From contig WELB01000031.1 of assembly GCA_009602725.1 (NCBI GenBank), positions 852,007 through 909,885 of the forward strand: a stretch of 57,879 nt of DNA, given 5' to 3'. The notes under the pieces are model-generated. The model was not told the DNA's origin, made no database searches, and saw only the letters and a program-made list of their open reading frames with translations. Position numbers and translations under genes: made by a program. Source of the stretch: Spirogloea muscicola. Its lineage: Eukaryota > Streptophyta > Zygnematophyceae > Spirogloeales > Spirogloeaceae. Positions 42,036 through 52,010 of the stretch are shown one piece after another. Positions within the stretch are counted from its first letter, which is position 1. The number at the start of each line of letters is the position of its first letter.

Positions 42036-43058
42036 GTTACACGACAGACTTTGTCGCAAGATAATTATTTACTACAGACGCGCTTTTGTCGCTACCAGGT
42101 TCTGTCAAGGCCACGTGAAGACTCAAAGAGCGGGGTCTGGACGCGCTGAGCGCTCCCTGGAGCACTGGATTTCTGGGGCCATATGTGAACTCGCTGAGAG
42201 CCATCTGAATTCATGTGCGAATACACCGGGGCTCACCTGGCACATGCAGGTCACCCAAACACGGAACAATCAAACTGGTGTGCCAGCATAAAACGTACAG
42301 CGCGCTTCGAGGCTGACGGCCTCATAGCTCGGGTTGATAAAAATTTTTGCCAGGTCAGCTCGGCTTAGATCACTTCGCAATAGTCATAAAAGTGTCAAAG
42401 TACTGCTTTATTCCTCTTGGGGTCAACACGGCTTTAGTTGCTCTAGTCGTTCCTTTCATTGCTTCGTGATGTCAGGATATCCAAATCGTCAAGCCCGGTG
42501 CGATGAGCGGCGCAGCTTAGGCAAGAATGCGACAATAGATTCGTGCGACAATTTGAAAATGTCGAGCAAGACTGAGCCGAACGACACAATACCAACAATT
42601 GTCATAGGGCCCAAAAGGAGGTTGAGGGTATGCCCATGCTATTAGACCAGCTCTTAATTTCGTGCTGCTATTGATTCAATTCTTCCTGAGCCTGCAGCCT
42701 CGCCAGCCTCGGCCTCTATTAGCAGGCTGGGTGCGGACTGCGCAAGCCAACAAGTCCAAGGCGGTGCTCCAGGTCAACAAGTGCCTGTCCGGCTCGTATG
42801 TGTTCAGTTGTGGTTACTGGGTACTTCTGCAGCCGTGCATTCGCCCTGCTTCGGAAGCCCCCCCTAGACTGACAATTTCCTGTGTGTATCGTCAGTCATT
42901 GTGCAAACCGTAGCCTATATATCATAAGGCCTGGGCTTAGATCGGCATCCTTTCCAATTGATACAATACCACTGTGCACCTTAAGACGTTTGCATAAGCT
43001 TCTCTGAACTTGTCGCTTTTCGTATCGCCTTGACAGGCTGTTGACAAGGCTTCATTGA
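42036..43058. other. No gene recognised
   Basis: Possibly old host intergenic DNA: no LTR or LINE motif and no convincing splice-linked frame. A plus-strand stretch around 42,690-42,910 has few stops, but nothing identifiable. Confidence 0.35.
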
Positions 43059-43450
43059 ATGGTATTTGTCACAGTGACAACGGACTCCTTCGACCGTCCC
43101 CACTCCACGCTATCTGCCTCCGAGGCTGGGCATGCGGTGGCCTACGCACCCGTGCCAAGATGTGAAGTATGTGGACCACCCGCGGTAGGACGACTTCTTC
43201 CCGCTCGCCGTGGATGTTCACGTGGCGTTTGGCGCTCGGTTGCTCGAGCTTCTCCACCAGGTCTTGCGCTGCGCTGTATCCCACCGGTACCACGGGGAGC
43301 GGGCGGATAGCAACGCAACAGCTATCTCGCGCAGGTGTATCGCATGCGCCTATCAATTTTGCTGCAGAGGTCGATGGCACACGCACTGCGTGCCGGTCGC
43401 GCAGTGGCTGCAGCCTCTGGCTCTTGCCAAATGACCCGCTACCCATAGAC
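43059..43450 (+). pseudogene. LINE-like RT C-terminus, 5' and 3' truncated
   Basis: VTTDSFDRPHSTLSASEAGH, then in the next frame KYVDHPR, DDFFPLAVDVHVAFGARLLE and LLHQVL, matching the element at 7,404-7,850. A TAG and two frameshifts interrupt it, and the 3' UTR stem is missing. Confidence 0.6.
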
Positions 43451-43689
43451 TAGATTTTCCAACCTGCGGCTTCTCAACAGGAATCACTGAATATCGTAGC
43501 AGCCTGATTTCCTGTGTGCTTAGCGGTATCTCTGCCCCTTCAAAGTTTGTTCATTCGTTTGTCTGTACTGGCCTCTCACAGCACCGCCCTCTTCTGGAAG
43601 CGTCCTCGTCCTTTCTCCTATCAGCAAAGCAACTTGTTTCTGCCGGGTTTTTGCCAAATTTTTACTTATGTTTTGTTTCTGCTTTTCGT

Positions 43690-43859
43690 GCTCCGCTTCG
43701 TGAGAGGTGGAGACGCCGCCTGACGGCGGCGCCACAGGCCGACATTTCCGCTGCGCGCTGAGGCGCAAGCTGCTTCGCGGTGTGGGAATTGCTCCTGAAT
43801 TCCTACATCCGAATCCAATCAGGACTTGACCGCCTGTGTCCAGGGGTCGGGTCACTACA
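43690..43859 (+). mobile_element. LTR 3' end fragment
   Basis: GGTGGAGACGCCGCCTGACG hairpin, TTTCCGCTGCGCG (43,745-43,753), CATCCGAATCCAATCAGGAC and the end GGTCACTACA. This is the shared U5 module with 106 bp from TTCCGCTGC to the end; the U3 is missing. Confidence 0.55.
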
Positions 43860-44219
43860 GAAGTCTTCAGGCAACCATCACACTCTGGCGAACTTTTGCA
43901 CGTCCTGAGATCTCCATCATCGACCTTGCTGGATACTATGCCAGTATCCTAGAGTTGCGGCGCCAGAAGCAACATTCTCTAGGCTATTCGAATAAGACCA
44001 GATCTTACTACAGGCCCTGTTTAAATGCTTCGCAACGGCCTGATAAGAAGGCAATTCGGTCGCGTTAGGACAGAGTTGAATACTTGAACAAAAGAAGCGC
44101 GATGTTGTCTCGGTGGTGTCAGACATGTTACTATTACAGCATGACCCAAGATGAGCATCTTCACGAAAGTATGACTTTGTAGGATATGGCAAAAGCTTAT
44201 GGCCGCACCACCAGCCATG
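43860..44219. other. Target region of the family A provirus
   Basis: No gene recognised. The five bases ATTCG at 44,220-44,224 form the left target-site duplication; sequence continues at 51,190. Confidence 0.4.
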
Positions 44220-44224
44220 ATTCG

Positions 44225-44769
44225 TGGAATCAACCAACCGTCTGGTTAAGCGACATGGCTCTGTTGGCATTACATGACCGACTATTTTGGCCAGGTGACC
44301 CGCCAGCTGGCGGGCTGGCTGGCCGGGCAAGTGGCCCGTCCAGAGGCGGGCCCCGCCCGTCCTAAAATACCCCTCGCCAGGATCCACCCATTCAAGGGAG
44401 GATCTTTGGCCTGCCGCAAGGCGGGCCATGGGGCGACCCGCTCACACCCCTGGAGGGGAGGTGGTACGGGGAAGCACAAGGAGCCTTGGGGGCTGAGGCT
44501 CGAGAAGGAGTCCGAATCAGGAAAGCCCAGGAGCAGCCTTGCCGCTGCTCGCCGCCGCAGGCGCCGCTGCAATCCGCTGCAGGGCCTGCTGCGCCGACCT
44601 GCGCCCAGGACGTGCATTCGCCGCCGGATGGCGGCGCCACAGGGCCTGTCTTCCGCTGCGCTATGCGCGAGTGCTTTCCTGTGTAGTGGGTTGGCTCCCA
44701 AACCCTTTACAGCCGAATCCAACAAGGACTGCTCTCTCAAACTGCGTATTTGGGGCGAGGCTCCTTATA
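44225..44769 (+). mobile_element. 5' LTR of the family A provirus
   Basis: TGGAATCAACCAACC..CTCCTTATA, 545 bp. Hairpin arms at 44,619-44,625 and 44,630-44,636 and TTCCGCTGC at 44,651-44,659, 110 bp before the end. The adjacent primer binding site (44,770-44,785) reads ATTTGTTATTAGAGGC, two changes from the intact tRNA-iMet site. Confidence 0.9.
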
Positions 44770-45262
44770 ATTTGTTATTAGAGGCGGTCTTGCATCCATC
44801 GCGCTTGTAACTTCTCATACTCGCCGTTGATGATGCAAAGATCACCCTGATATGCTGGCCTAACCTGTTTCTGTTGAAATTAAAGTGCTTGCCAGACGTT
44901 GATCCGTGGGCGGCTCAGCGGAAGCGCCGGGTACGGAGTCATCCTTGCGCCGTGAGCCAGCGACCGACGCGAGATTGCAGACTGATCCTTGACCACTTGC
45001 TGCGTTCGCTCTTCTTGAGGTTTGGCTTGACCCTGCAGCCTTTGTGTGGTAAGGTCAGCCGTGTGGCCAGCATCGATCGTGTGCATCGGTTTTTGTCACA
45101 ACTGCGGCTGTCTGCCTGCCTGCTGATTGAGGTGAGGTTGCGGACTGCCTTGCTTGCTCGCTCGCTGGTGCACCAGTCTTGCGATGTCCTGTATTGTAGT
45201 ATAGAGTGTGTAATTTGCTGACTGTCGGTGCTGAATTGATCCCTCAGTGTCCTTTAGACAGC

Positions 45263-46350
45263 ATGGTCTCGCACATGTCCAGTGCGCGGCTAAGGGAGGC
45301 AGAGCCGTGGATACAGCGGCTGCGGAAGAGCCAGATGCTGCGGATGCAGTGGCTGCTGCGGGGCAAGCCCTTGAGGGGCCCGCCGAGCTGGGAGCCAAAG
45401 GCCACGACGGCTTGTCGGAGGTGCAACGGATGGCCCTCCTCTTGCAGGATCTGACAGCAGCCCAGCCTACGACGGACCCAGCTCAACACCGGCTCTCTGC
45501 GAGGATTTGCGCGGAGCAGCGCGCCCTCGTTGGCCGGCAGCGTGCCATGGAGCGGCATATGCAAGAGGTGGATGCCTCGTTGCACATTATGCGCAAGAGC
45601 GGTGGTGACCCTGAGCATGGACTTGCCAGGGCCCATGCACCCAGGCAGTTCTCCAGTCGCGATGTCTGGGGAGGGTTTCAGCCATGGCTTGATGAGATGG
45701 ATGAGTGGTTCGTGTGTTCGCTCACGGACGCGCGGGCACGCGTGCGCCTCGCTTCTATCTATCTCACAGGGGAGTCCCGGCAAAAGGTGGAACACCCTGA
45801 GGAGGACTCGAAGCCTGCGGAGAACAATGGCTGGGACTTCTTTTGCAGCTCGCTCTTGTCCACCCCATGGTGACCCCACGAGGAGCTGCGCACCCCCGAT
45901 GAGCTCGAGGACGCTCTCCGCATGCAGGGCAAAGGGAGCGAGGGCTTTGAGTCCTACGTGCGGCGTTTCCGTCTGCTGCTGTCGTAACTACGCAGCGAGA
46001 CTATGAAGCCCATTGACCAATGCCAGCGGTTTAAGGCTGGACTGCCTAATCGCTTTTGCAATTGGGTTGCGGTGGGTTCCGCGACGGCGAAGCAGGTCAC
46101 GGACTTTACCAAGATGGTGGAGCACGCCCGCAAGGTGCTCGGCACGCCGGACATTGCCGGTCCAAGCGAGCGTCACCTGCTGGATGCAAGCGATTCTGAT
46201 GCAGACCGCGGCACGAAGCGGCTCAAACCACGCCAGGGCTTGTACGCGCGTCCTTCAGGCGGCTTCCCCAAGCCGCGCATGGAGGGCGCTGGCTGCTTCA
46301 AGTGCAGTGACAAGGGCCACCTGCAAAGGGACTACCCGGCGGCATTCTCA
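45263..46350 (+). pseudogene. Family A gag in the provirus
   Basis: Starts MVSHMSSARLREAEP at ATG 45,263. A small deletion shifts the frame near 45,295, after which LQDLTAAQPTTDPAQHRLSA, MERHMQEVDASLHIMRKSGG and QPWLDEMDEWFVCS are read. A TGA at 45,871 and a stop at 45,986 interrupt the capsid region, before the frame from 46,003 (FKAGLPNRFCNWVAVGSATA). The zinc knuckle CFKCSDKGHLQRDY has Tyr instead of its last Cys. Confidence 0.8.
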
Positions 46351-46911
46351 AGGCCACGTCCACAGCGCCCGATGGACCGGGACAAGGGCAGCTTCAAAAG
46401 GAAACGTGAGTGCCTGACCCTTGCCTCTGCGAGCCATCTCATTCAGCCAGACGCAGTTGCGCTGTTTGATCTTGCTGGCACTGCTTGCCCGCCGACCAAC
46501 ATACGGGTTGTGCGCTCCATTTCTGATTTGTTGCAAGGTCTGGAGGCCGGAGGGCCTCTATTTGTGTGGGTTGCCCACAATGACTTGAAAATGGCTGCTG
46601 AAGTATATCTGAGCTGGCCTGAGAGCCGTCGGGCTGAAGACAAGCTGTTCTTCATTGTGCCGCAGAACCGCGGCGTGGCTGATCGAGCTCCGCTGGGGAT
46701 GCCGCTGTTGTGCTCGCACGAGGCGGGACACAGGCTCCTTAGCCGTAGCGTCGATGCCTCTCACCGTAGGTCTTACCCGACCGCGGTCAGCGTCTATTTC
46801 GCTCCCACATCATTCCTTGGTAGCGGTGTCCATGGGGGACACAATATGCTGTTTGAGGGGCTGGTTGCTCAGGCACCAGCTAGGATCCTCATAGAGTCAG
46901 GGGCCTCATAG
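46351..46911 (+). pseudogene. Linker domain and truncated protease
   Basis: In frame with gag: LQGLEAGGPLFVWVAHNDLK, YLSWPESRRAEDKLFFIVPQ, ADRAPLGMPLLCSHEAGHRL, then ARILIESGAS and a TAG. The retropepsin active site DTGAS is ESGAS, and the rest of the protease is deleted. 46,851-46,966 is repeated as 46,967-47,082. Confidence 0.8.
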
Positions 46912-47056
46912 ACTCAGGCGCTCACCCGCCTTACCGTCCCTTATACCGGCTAAGCCCTCTCAAATTGTTTGAGGGGCTGGTTGCTTAGGCACCAGCTAGG
47001 ATCCTCATAGATTTAGGGGCCCCATAGACTCAGGCGCTCACCCGCCTTACCGTCCC

Positions 47057-47840
47057 TTGTACCGACTAAGCCCTCTCAAATTTCAAGAAATGCAATCCCA
47101 GGTCGAGGACCTGCTGGCGAAGGGCTACATTGAGCCCTCTCAGTCGCCATACGGAGCACCCATCCTCTTTGTCAAAAAGAAGGATGGCACTCTACGGATG
47201 TGCATTGATTACCGGGCTTCTAGTGAGCTTACTATCAAGAACAGATACCCATTGCCTCGGAAAGATGATCTGCTCGATTGGCTTGCAGGGGCTACTGTGT
47301 TTAGCTCCCTGGACCTGGCAAGTGGGTGTCACCACACTCGAATCACACCTGCCGATGTTCCGAAGTCGGCATTGCGTATGCCGCTTGGACATTTTCAATT
47401 CAAGGTGCTGAGCTTTGGTTTGACCAATGCGCCGGCTACATTCCAGGCGGTGATGTCGAGGGACTTTGGCCCCCTGCTCTACCATTTTGTGCTGGTTTAC
47501 TTGGACCATATCCTAACATTCAGCAAAACACTTGAGTAACACGTGAGACACCTGCGCCAAGTGCTGCAGTTGCTGCGTGAATGTAGATTGTATGCCAAGC
47601 GGTCCAAATGCAATTCCAACCAGCCAGAGCTGACATACCATGGGCATGTCGTTGCAAAGACGGCTTACGTGTCGACCCCAAGAATACTTCGGTCGTTGCA
47701 AAGACGGCTGACGTGTCGACCCCAAGAAGACTTCGGTCGTACGGAATTGGCCTGTGCCTGCATTGCGCTCCTTTCTAGATTTCGCAAAGATTTCCGCAAG
47801 TTCCTACAAGGCTGTGGGAACTTGGCACTTCCTCTTACGT
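47057..47840 (+). pseudogene. Family A reverse transcriptase, catalytic mutation
   Basis: YRLSPLKFQEMQSQVEDLLA, SPYGAPILFVKKKDGTLRMC, IDYRASSELTIKNRYPLPRK, FSSLDLASG, MPLGHFQFKVLSFGLTNAPA and VYLDHILTF. The second catalytic Asp of the YxDD box is His. A TAA follows after FSKTLE; the thumb region continues in the next frame (HLRQVLQLLRECRLYAKRSK) and includes the 44-bp tandem duplication. Confidence 0.85.
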
Positions 47841-47842
47841 AG

Positions 47843-48300
47843 CTGACTCGTAAGGACGTACCTTGGCATTGGTCGTCCGAATGCCAGAGTGCATTTGAGG
47901 GAATCCAGCAGGCGCTGGCATCTCCGCCTGTGCTGGCCTTTCCTCGTGAAGGCGTGCCATATGAACTCGTCTGCGATGCCTCTTTGACCGGCATTGGTGC
48001 CGTGATCTTTCAAGAGGGTCACCCGTTAGCGTTCGAGAGTCGGCTGCTGATACCTGCAGATCAGGAATTGCTGGCTGTGGTGCACGCCTTACGCGTATGG
48101 CGTTGCTACCTGGAAGATGTGGCATTTGCGGTTGTCACGAATCATTGCCCAATTACATATTTCCACACGCAGCGGCATTTGACCAGGCGTCAAGCTCGAT
48201 GGGCAGAGTGTATTGCACAATCCGATTTCCAGTGCGTTTATCGCCCTGGACGGCTTACTGTTGCCGACCCTGTGAGCCGCAACATTCGCGGCGCTGGTGC
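47843..48300 (+). pseudogene. RNase H of the provirus
   Basis: ELVCDASLTGIGAVIFQEGH, LAFESRLLIPADQELLAVVH, VVTNHCPITYFHTQRHLTRR and QCVYRPGRLTVADPVSRN. The TDH aspartate is Asn (TNH), so degradation of the RNA strand is probably lost. Two stops precede the domain. Confidence 0.8.
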
Positions 48301-48369
48301 GTTGGCTACCTTGAATGCTTCTGGAGTGCGGGCTGCAGGACTGCGTCCGACTCGTCAAGCTGCTCAGCC

Positions 48370-49330
48370 ACCCACGGCTGACCTCTCTGAGCTCTACGTC
48401 CGTATCCGTCAAGGGTATAGCACAGACCCGTCCTTTGCTGTGGCCGCCAACGTGAGCACCCTCACTGATGACAAATGCTTTTTGGTGGCAAGCCGACACT
48501 ATTGTGGTCCCGGACTACAATGCCTTGCGCACTAACATAATGCAGGAGCTGCATGATACGCCTTACAGTGGTCATCTGGGAGTGAGCAAGACCATCAAGG
48601 CTGTGCGATGCCTAATTTGGTGGAAGGGTTTTGCAACCCAGGTGCGCGCTTTTGTGGCAAGTTGTGCCACATGCCAGCGTAGTGAGGCAGTCTCTGGCAA
48701 GCCTGCCGAATTACTTCAGCCCTTGCAGATTCCGGAGCGGAATTGGTCTGACGTGTGTGTGGATTTCATCACAGATTTGCCTAAGAGGCGGAACCGCTGT
48801 GATGCCATTGTCGTCTTTGTGGATCGCCTGAGTAAGATGGTGCATTTTGCTCCCACTACTACGCAGACCTCAGCGAATGATTGCGCTGGCATCCACCTTA
48901 TCCACAACTTTGTGGATGAGGTGTGGAAAGCTGCATGGGGTACCTGAGAGGATGGTCTCGGATCGAGTTCCTCGCATAACAGGTCACTTCTGGAAGGAGG
49001 TCTGCAAGCTTATTGGCACGAAGCAGTCCATGTTCCACAGCCTTTCATCCCCGAACGGATGGCCAGACTGAGCGCATGAATCGACTTATTGACGACATGC
49101 TGAGTAACTTTGTCACTCCCAGCCAGACTGACTGGGACGAGCTGAATACGCTGTAAACAATGCCTATCATGCGTCCAAATATGAGACTCCGTTTTTCCTC
49201 AACTATGGTCAGCATCCCCGAGCTCCACTTCCGGTGGGGAGGCCGGAACGAGTTCCCGACACGGTAGCCCTTTACTGGGACCCTCTTGGAGTCTCAGAGA
49301 CGAGCTCGGCAAACCTCAGAGTCGCCAGAA
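48370..49330 (+). pseudogene. Integrase of the provirus
   Basis: DLSELYVRIRQGYSTDPSFA, then the HHCC zinc finger (ELHDTPYSGHLG ... VASCATCQRSEA), the core with VCVDFITDLPKR (first Asp), VSDRVPRITGHFWKEVCKLI (second Asp), DGQTERMNRLIDDML (Glu). The triad residues are present but spread over three frames, with frameshifts near 48,480, 48,930 and 49,060 and a TAA at 49,154. Confidence 0.85.
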
Positions 49331-49358
49331 GGCTTCTACTGACAAACATCGGAAGGAC

Positions 49359-49880
49359 GTGTCCTTCGATGTTAGTGCGCAAGTGCTGCTTAGCACGAAG
49401 CACTTGTCCTGGCGGGCTGTGGGTACGCGCAAGTTGCTGCCCAAGTGGGTTGGACCATTTGCAGTAGTACGCCATGTGGGCAAGGCGTTCTACGAGCTGA
49501 AGACACCGGTGTATTGGAAGGTCCATAACGTCTTCCATGTGTCTCAGCTGAGGGCCTTCCTTTCGAATGGTCGTGTCCAACCGGCCCCACCTCCACTAGT
49601 CATCGAGGATGATCTTGAGTTTGAGGTGGAAGAGATCTTGTCTCACAGGGATAAGCCTCGAGGGCGTAAGACCCGTGAGTATCTGGTGATGTGGATCGGG
49701 TATGGGCCTGAGCACAACACGTAGGAGTCTGCGGCCAATTTGGCAAAATCGTCCAGATACCTTCAGGGAATACCTGGCCAAGGTTGGTGATTCTCCTAGG
49801 CTTGGTAGAGGCAGAAGCCGCCAGGCGTCTATATCCCTGTCAGCTGTTCTCTCTTGGTTCCCAAAGGACGTGAACACCAG
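49359..49880 (+). pseudogene. Integrase C-terminus with chromodomain
   Basis: LLPKWVGPFAVVRHVGKAFY, VHNVFHVSQLRAFLSN (GPF/Y-type module), then FEVEEILSHRDKPRGRKTRE and YLVMWIGYGPEHNT, a chromodomain that in other elements binds methylated histone tails. TAG at 49,722-49,724 replaces the conserved Trp; ESAANLA follows in frame. The fragment at 30,957 has the same stop. Confidence 0.85.
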
Positions 49881-49892
49881 AGTTGGGAGGTA
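49880..49892 (+). promoter_or_regulatory. Polypurine tract
   Basis: AGAGTTGGGAGGTA adjoining the 3' LTR, the plus-strand priming site. Two pyrimidines interrupt it compared with AGAGCGGGGAGGTA at 31,114. Confidence 0.6.
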
Positions 49893-51184
49893 TGTAATGA
49901 ACCAGCCGTCAGGTTTAAGCCACACGGCTCTGTTGGCATTATATGACCGACTATTTGGGCCAGGTGACCCGCCAGCTGGCGGGCTGGCTGACCGGGCAAG
50001 TGGCCCGCCCAGAGGCGGGCCCCGCCCGTCCTAACGTACCCCTCGGCAGGATCCACCCGTTCAAGGGAGGATCTTTGGCCTGCCGCAGGGCGGGCCATGC
50101 GGCGATTTGGTTCACACGACCTCCTGCAAGACGCCACGCAGGGTGTGTTCCTGGAGGCCGGCTGCAAGGTGGCAGTGGAGAACTCCACGATCATGGCCAT
50201 CCTGCGGGGCGCCGACGGACAGCTTCACACCCGCCGCGCGGACCTCGTTGCCATCCCGCCCGGAGGAGGTCCGCGTATCATCGCTGATGTGGTGACTGCA
50301 GATTGCATTGATTCGGCCAACCCCGCGAAGTCGGCGACGCTCGTGGGGCACGCGGTCGCTTTTTTGGCGGCTTGGAGTAAGGAGCGCAAGTACCCTGACC
50401 ACCCTCCAGGCGATGCCTTCGCGGCACTGGCCATTGACATACACGGGGCCTTTGGCAGTGGCTGGTTGAATCTCCTCCAGCGGCTTGCCCGGGAGGCCAT
50501 CGAGCGGCGGCAGGTTTCGCCAGGCTTCAATGCTGCCAACTCCCTCGCGCAGGTCTTTCGGATGAGGCTGGCGGTCTCGCTACAGCGCTCTTTCGCTCAT
50601 GCGGTCCACGCGCGCGCTGGCTGTGCTATGGCTGCTGCGTCCGGGTCTCGGCAGAGTGCCGCTTTTCCTGCTCCGAGTTACTCTGCTCTGCTGTTGCTCA
50701 CACGTGGATACGGAGGATCCATCTGCATCTCCCTCTGCACCGTCTTGCACTTTGCAGTGTAGTCCTCTTTGGCACTTCTTTGTTAGGCTTTGAACATTGT
50801 CCATTCTTTTTGGGCTGGCTTTGCCAGGCCTTCTTCTCTATGGGCGGGCACTTTCTTCACACCCCTGGAGGGGGGTTGGTGCGGGGAAGCACAAGGAGCT
50901 TTGGGGGCTGAGGCTCGAGAAGGAGTTCGAACCAGGGAAGCCTACGAGCAGCCTTGCCGCTGCTCGCCGCCGCAGCCGCTGCCGCACTCAGCTGCGGGGC
51001 CTGCTGCACCGGCCTGCACCAAGGAGGTGAAGTCGCCACCGGACGGCGGCGCCACAGGGCCTGTCTTCCGCTATGCTATGCGTTAGTGCTTTCCTGTGTA
51101 GTGGGTTGGCTCCTTTACCCCCTACAGCCGAACTCAACAAGGACTGCTCTCTCTAACTGCGTGTTTAGGGCGAGGTTCCTTACA
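49893..51184 (+). mobile_element. 3' LTR of the family A provirus, split by a LINE
   Basis: TGTAATGAACCAGCCG..GGTTCCTTACA. Removing 745 bp (LINE plus one TSD) leaves 547 bp, against 545 bp in the 5' LTR. Confidence 0.9.
50118..50855 (+). mobile_element. LINE-like element inside the 3' LTR
   Basis: Flanked by TTCACAC at 50,111-50,117 and 50,856-50,862. One open frame of about 210 codons, the best-preserved copy in the window: HDLLQDATQGVFLEAGCKVA, TADCIDSANPAKSATLVGHA, ERKYPDHPPGDAFAALAIDI, HGAFGSGWLNLLQRLAREAI, VFRMRLAVSLQRSFAHAVHA and LLLLTRGYGG. It stops at TAG 50,760-50,762, followed by the 3' UTR with TTCTTTTTGGGCTGGCTTTG. It is the C-terminal end of a non-LTR RT, downstream of the polymerase core. 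The insertion is 5'-truncated, as is usual for LINEs. Confidence 0.85.
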
Positions 51185-51189
51185 ATTCG

Positions 51190-51756
51190 GGCCTGCCAGT
51201 TTCAAGGACTTGCCGACAGGATCTCCTTACAAGCAACATTGGACATTATGTCAACATATATTTGAGTACTGCTTGTCGAAACATAAAGGACAGTTTCGAG
51301 ACATACATACCTTTGTGCTTCTGTGCATATATCAGGAAAGTATACAGTACTCAGATTGCACATCAGGAAAAACGGTGGCCTGGCACCCTGCTTACCACAG
51401 GTAACCTCATAGAGCATGTTCCGATGGAAATGAAGTGGGGCAGAAAACTTGTAGGCAGTTGCATATCCTCAGCCCACCTCATCCACATTGCCAAGGATCA
51501 CATCCTCACCGTCCTGCCCGATCTTGTTGTCGATTCTATTGATGGCCTACGGTCTACCATGGAAAAGGCAAAGGACAGATGGATTGACACATGATGCGGC
51601 GTGCTATGAATACAATCAAGTAGCAGGCTTGATGAATGAGTGCATGTTTTACAGTGATAGATACAGACATTCAACGGCCCTTGACAGATAGGGCCAAATA
51701 CACACCACACCTGCCCTTTACAAGCACAGCGTAAGGCTCATATGGCACGCAATTTA
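51190..51756. other. No gene recognised; FMO downstream region
   Basis: AT-rich host DNA between the provirus and the FMO gene. It probably includes the end of the FMO 3' untranslated region; nothing else recognised. Confidence 0.4.
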
Positions 51757-52010
51757 TTATTGTGTGAAGAAGAAAGCCATATCAAGCTTGTACCCACTCT
51801 TGATTGGTGGCACAACTTGGCCTCCCCAAGACAATGGCAGACCCACATCATTGCGCATCTTGTCACGTGTTACAATATTCAACCAGAAGGCCACATCAAC
51901 CTTGTACCCACTCCCGCTTAGTGGCACAAATTGGCTTCCCGAAGACAACAGGAGATTGACATAATTGCGCATCAGTTCACGCATCACGATAGCCAACCGG
52001 ACGGCTCTTC
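51757..52010 (-). repeat. Two-copy 114-bp tandem repeat at the FMO 3' end
   Basis: On the minus strand, in one frame, MRNYVNLLLSSGSQFVPLSG / SGYKVDVAF is followed 38 codons later by MRNDVGLPLSWGGQVVPPIK / SGYKLDMAF. The first unit overlaps the FMO stop codon region. Similarity is kept at the protein level, although the FMO frame itself ends upstream in another register. Confidence 0.6.
51870..51874 (-). terminator. Possible TGTAA poly(A) signal of FMO
   Basis: ATATTGTAACACG on the minus strand, about 105 bp after the FMO stop codon. TGTAA is the usual poly(A) signal in chlorophyte algae; position fits, but this is weak evidence by itself. Confidence 0.35.

Larger units (their letters stand above)
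44225..51184 (+). mobile_element. Complete family A chromovirus provirus, TSD ATTCG
   Basis: Ty3/gypsy retrotransposon with LTRs at 44,225-44,769 and 49,893-51,184 (547 bp after removing a LINE), a primer binding site, gag, protease, RT, RNase H, integrase, chromodomain and polypurine tract in the usual order. It is flanked by ATTCG at 44,220-44,224 and 51,185-51,189. It would copy itself through RNA and integrate with chromodomain targeting. In this copy every domain carries damage: several frameshifts, a 116-bp tandem duplication (46,851-47,082), a 44-bp one (47,649-47,736), YLDH in RT and TNH in RNase H. Confidence 0.95.

Noticed and set aside
45247-45262. Gag starting at GTG 45,247 (MSFRQHG...)
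   Set aside because: Eukaryotic element; the ATG at 45,263 has counterparts at 17,424 and about 23,857 in the other copies, reading MVSH(M/T)SS.
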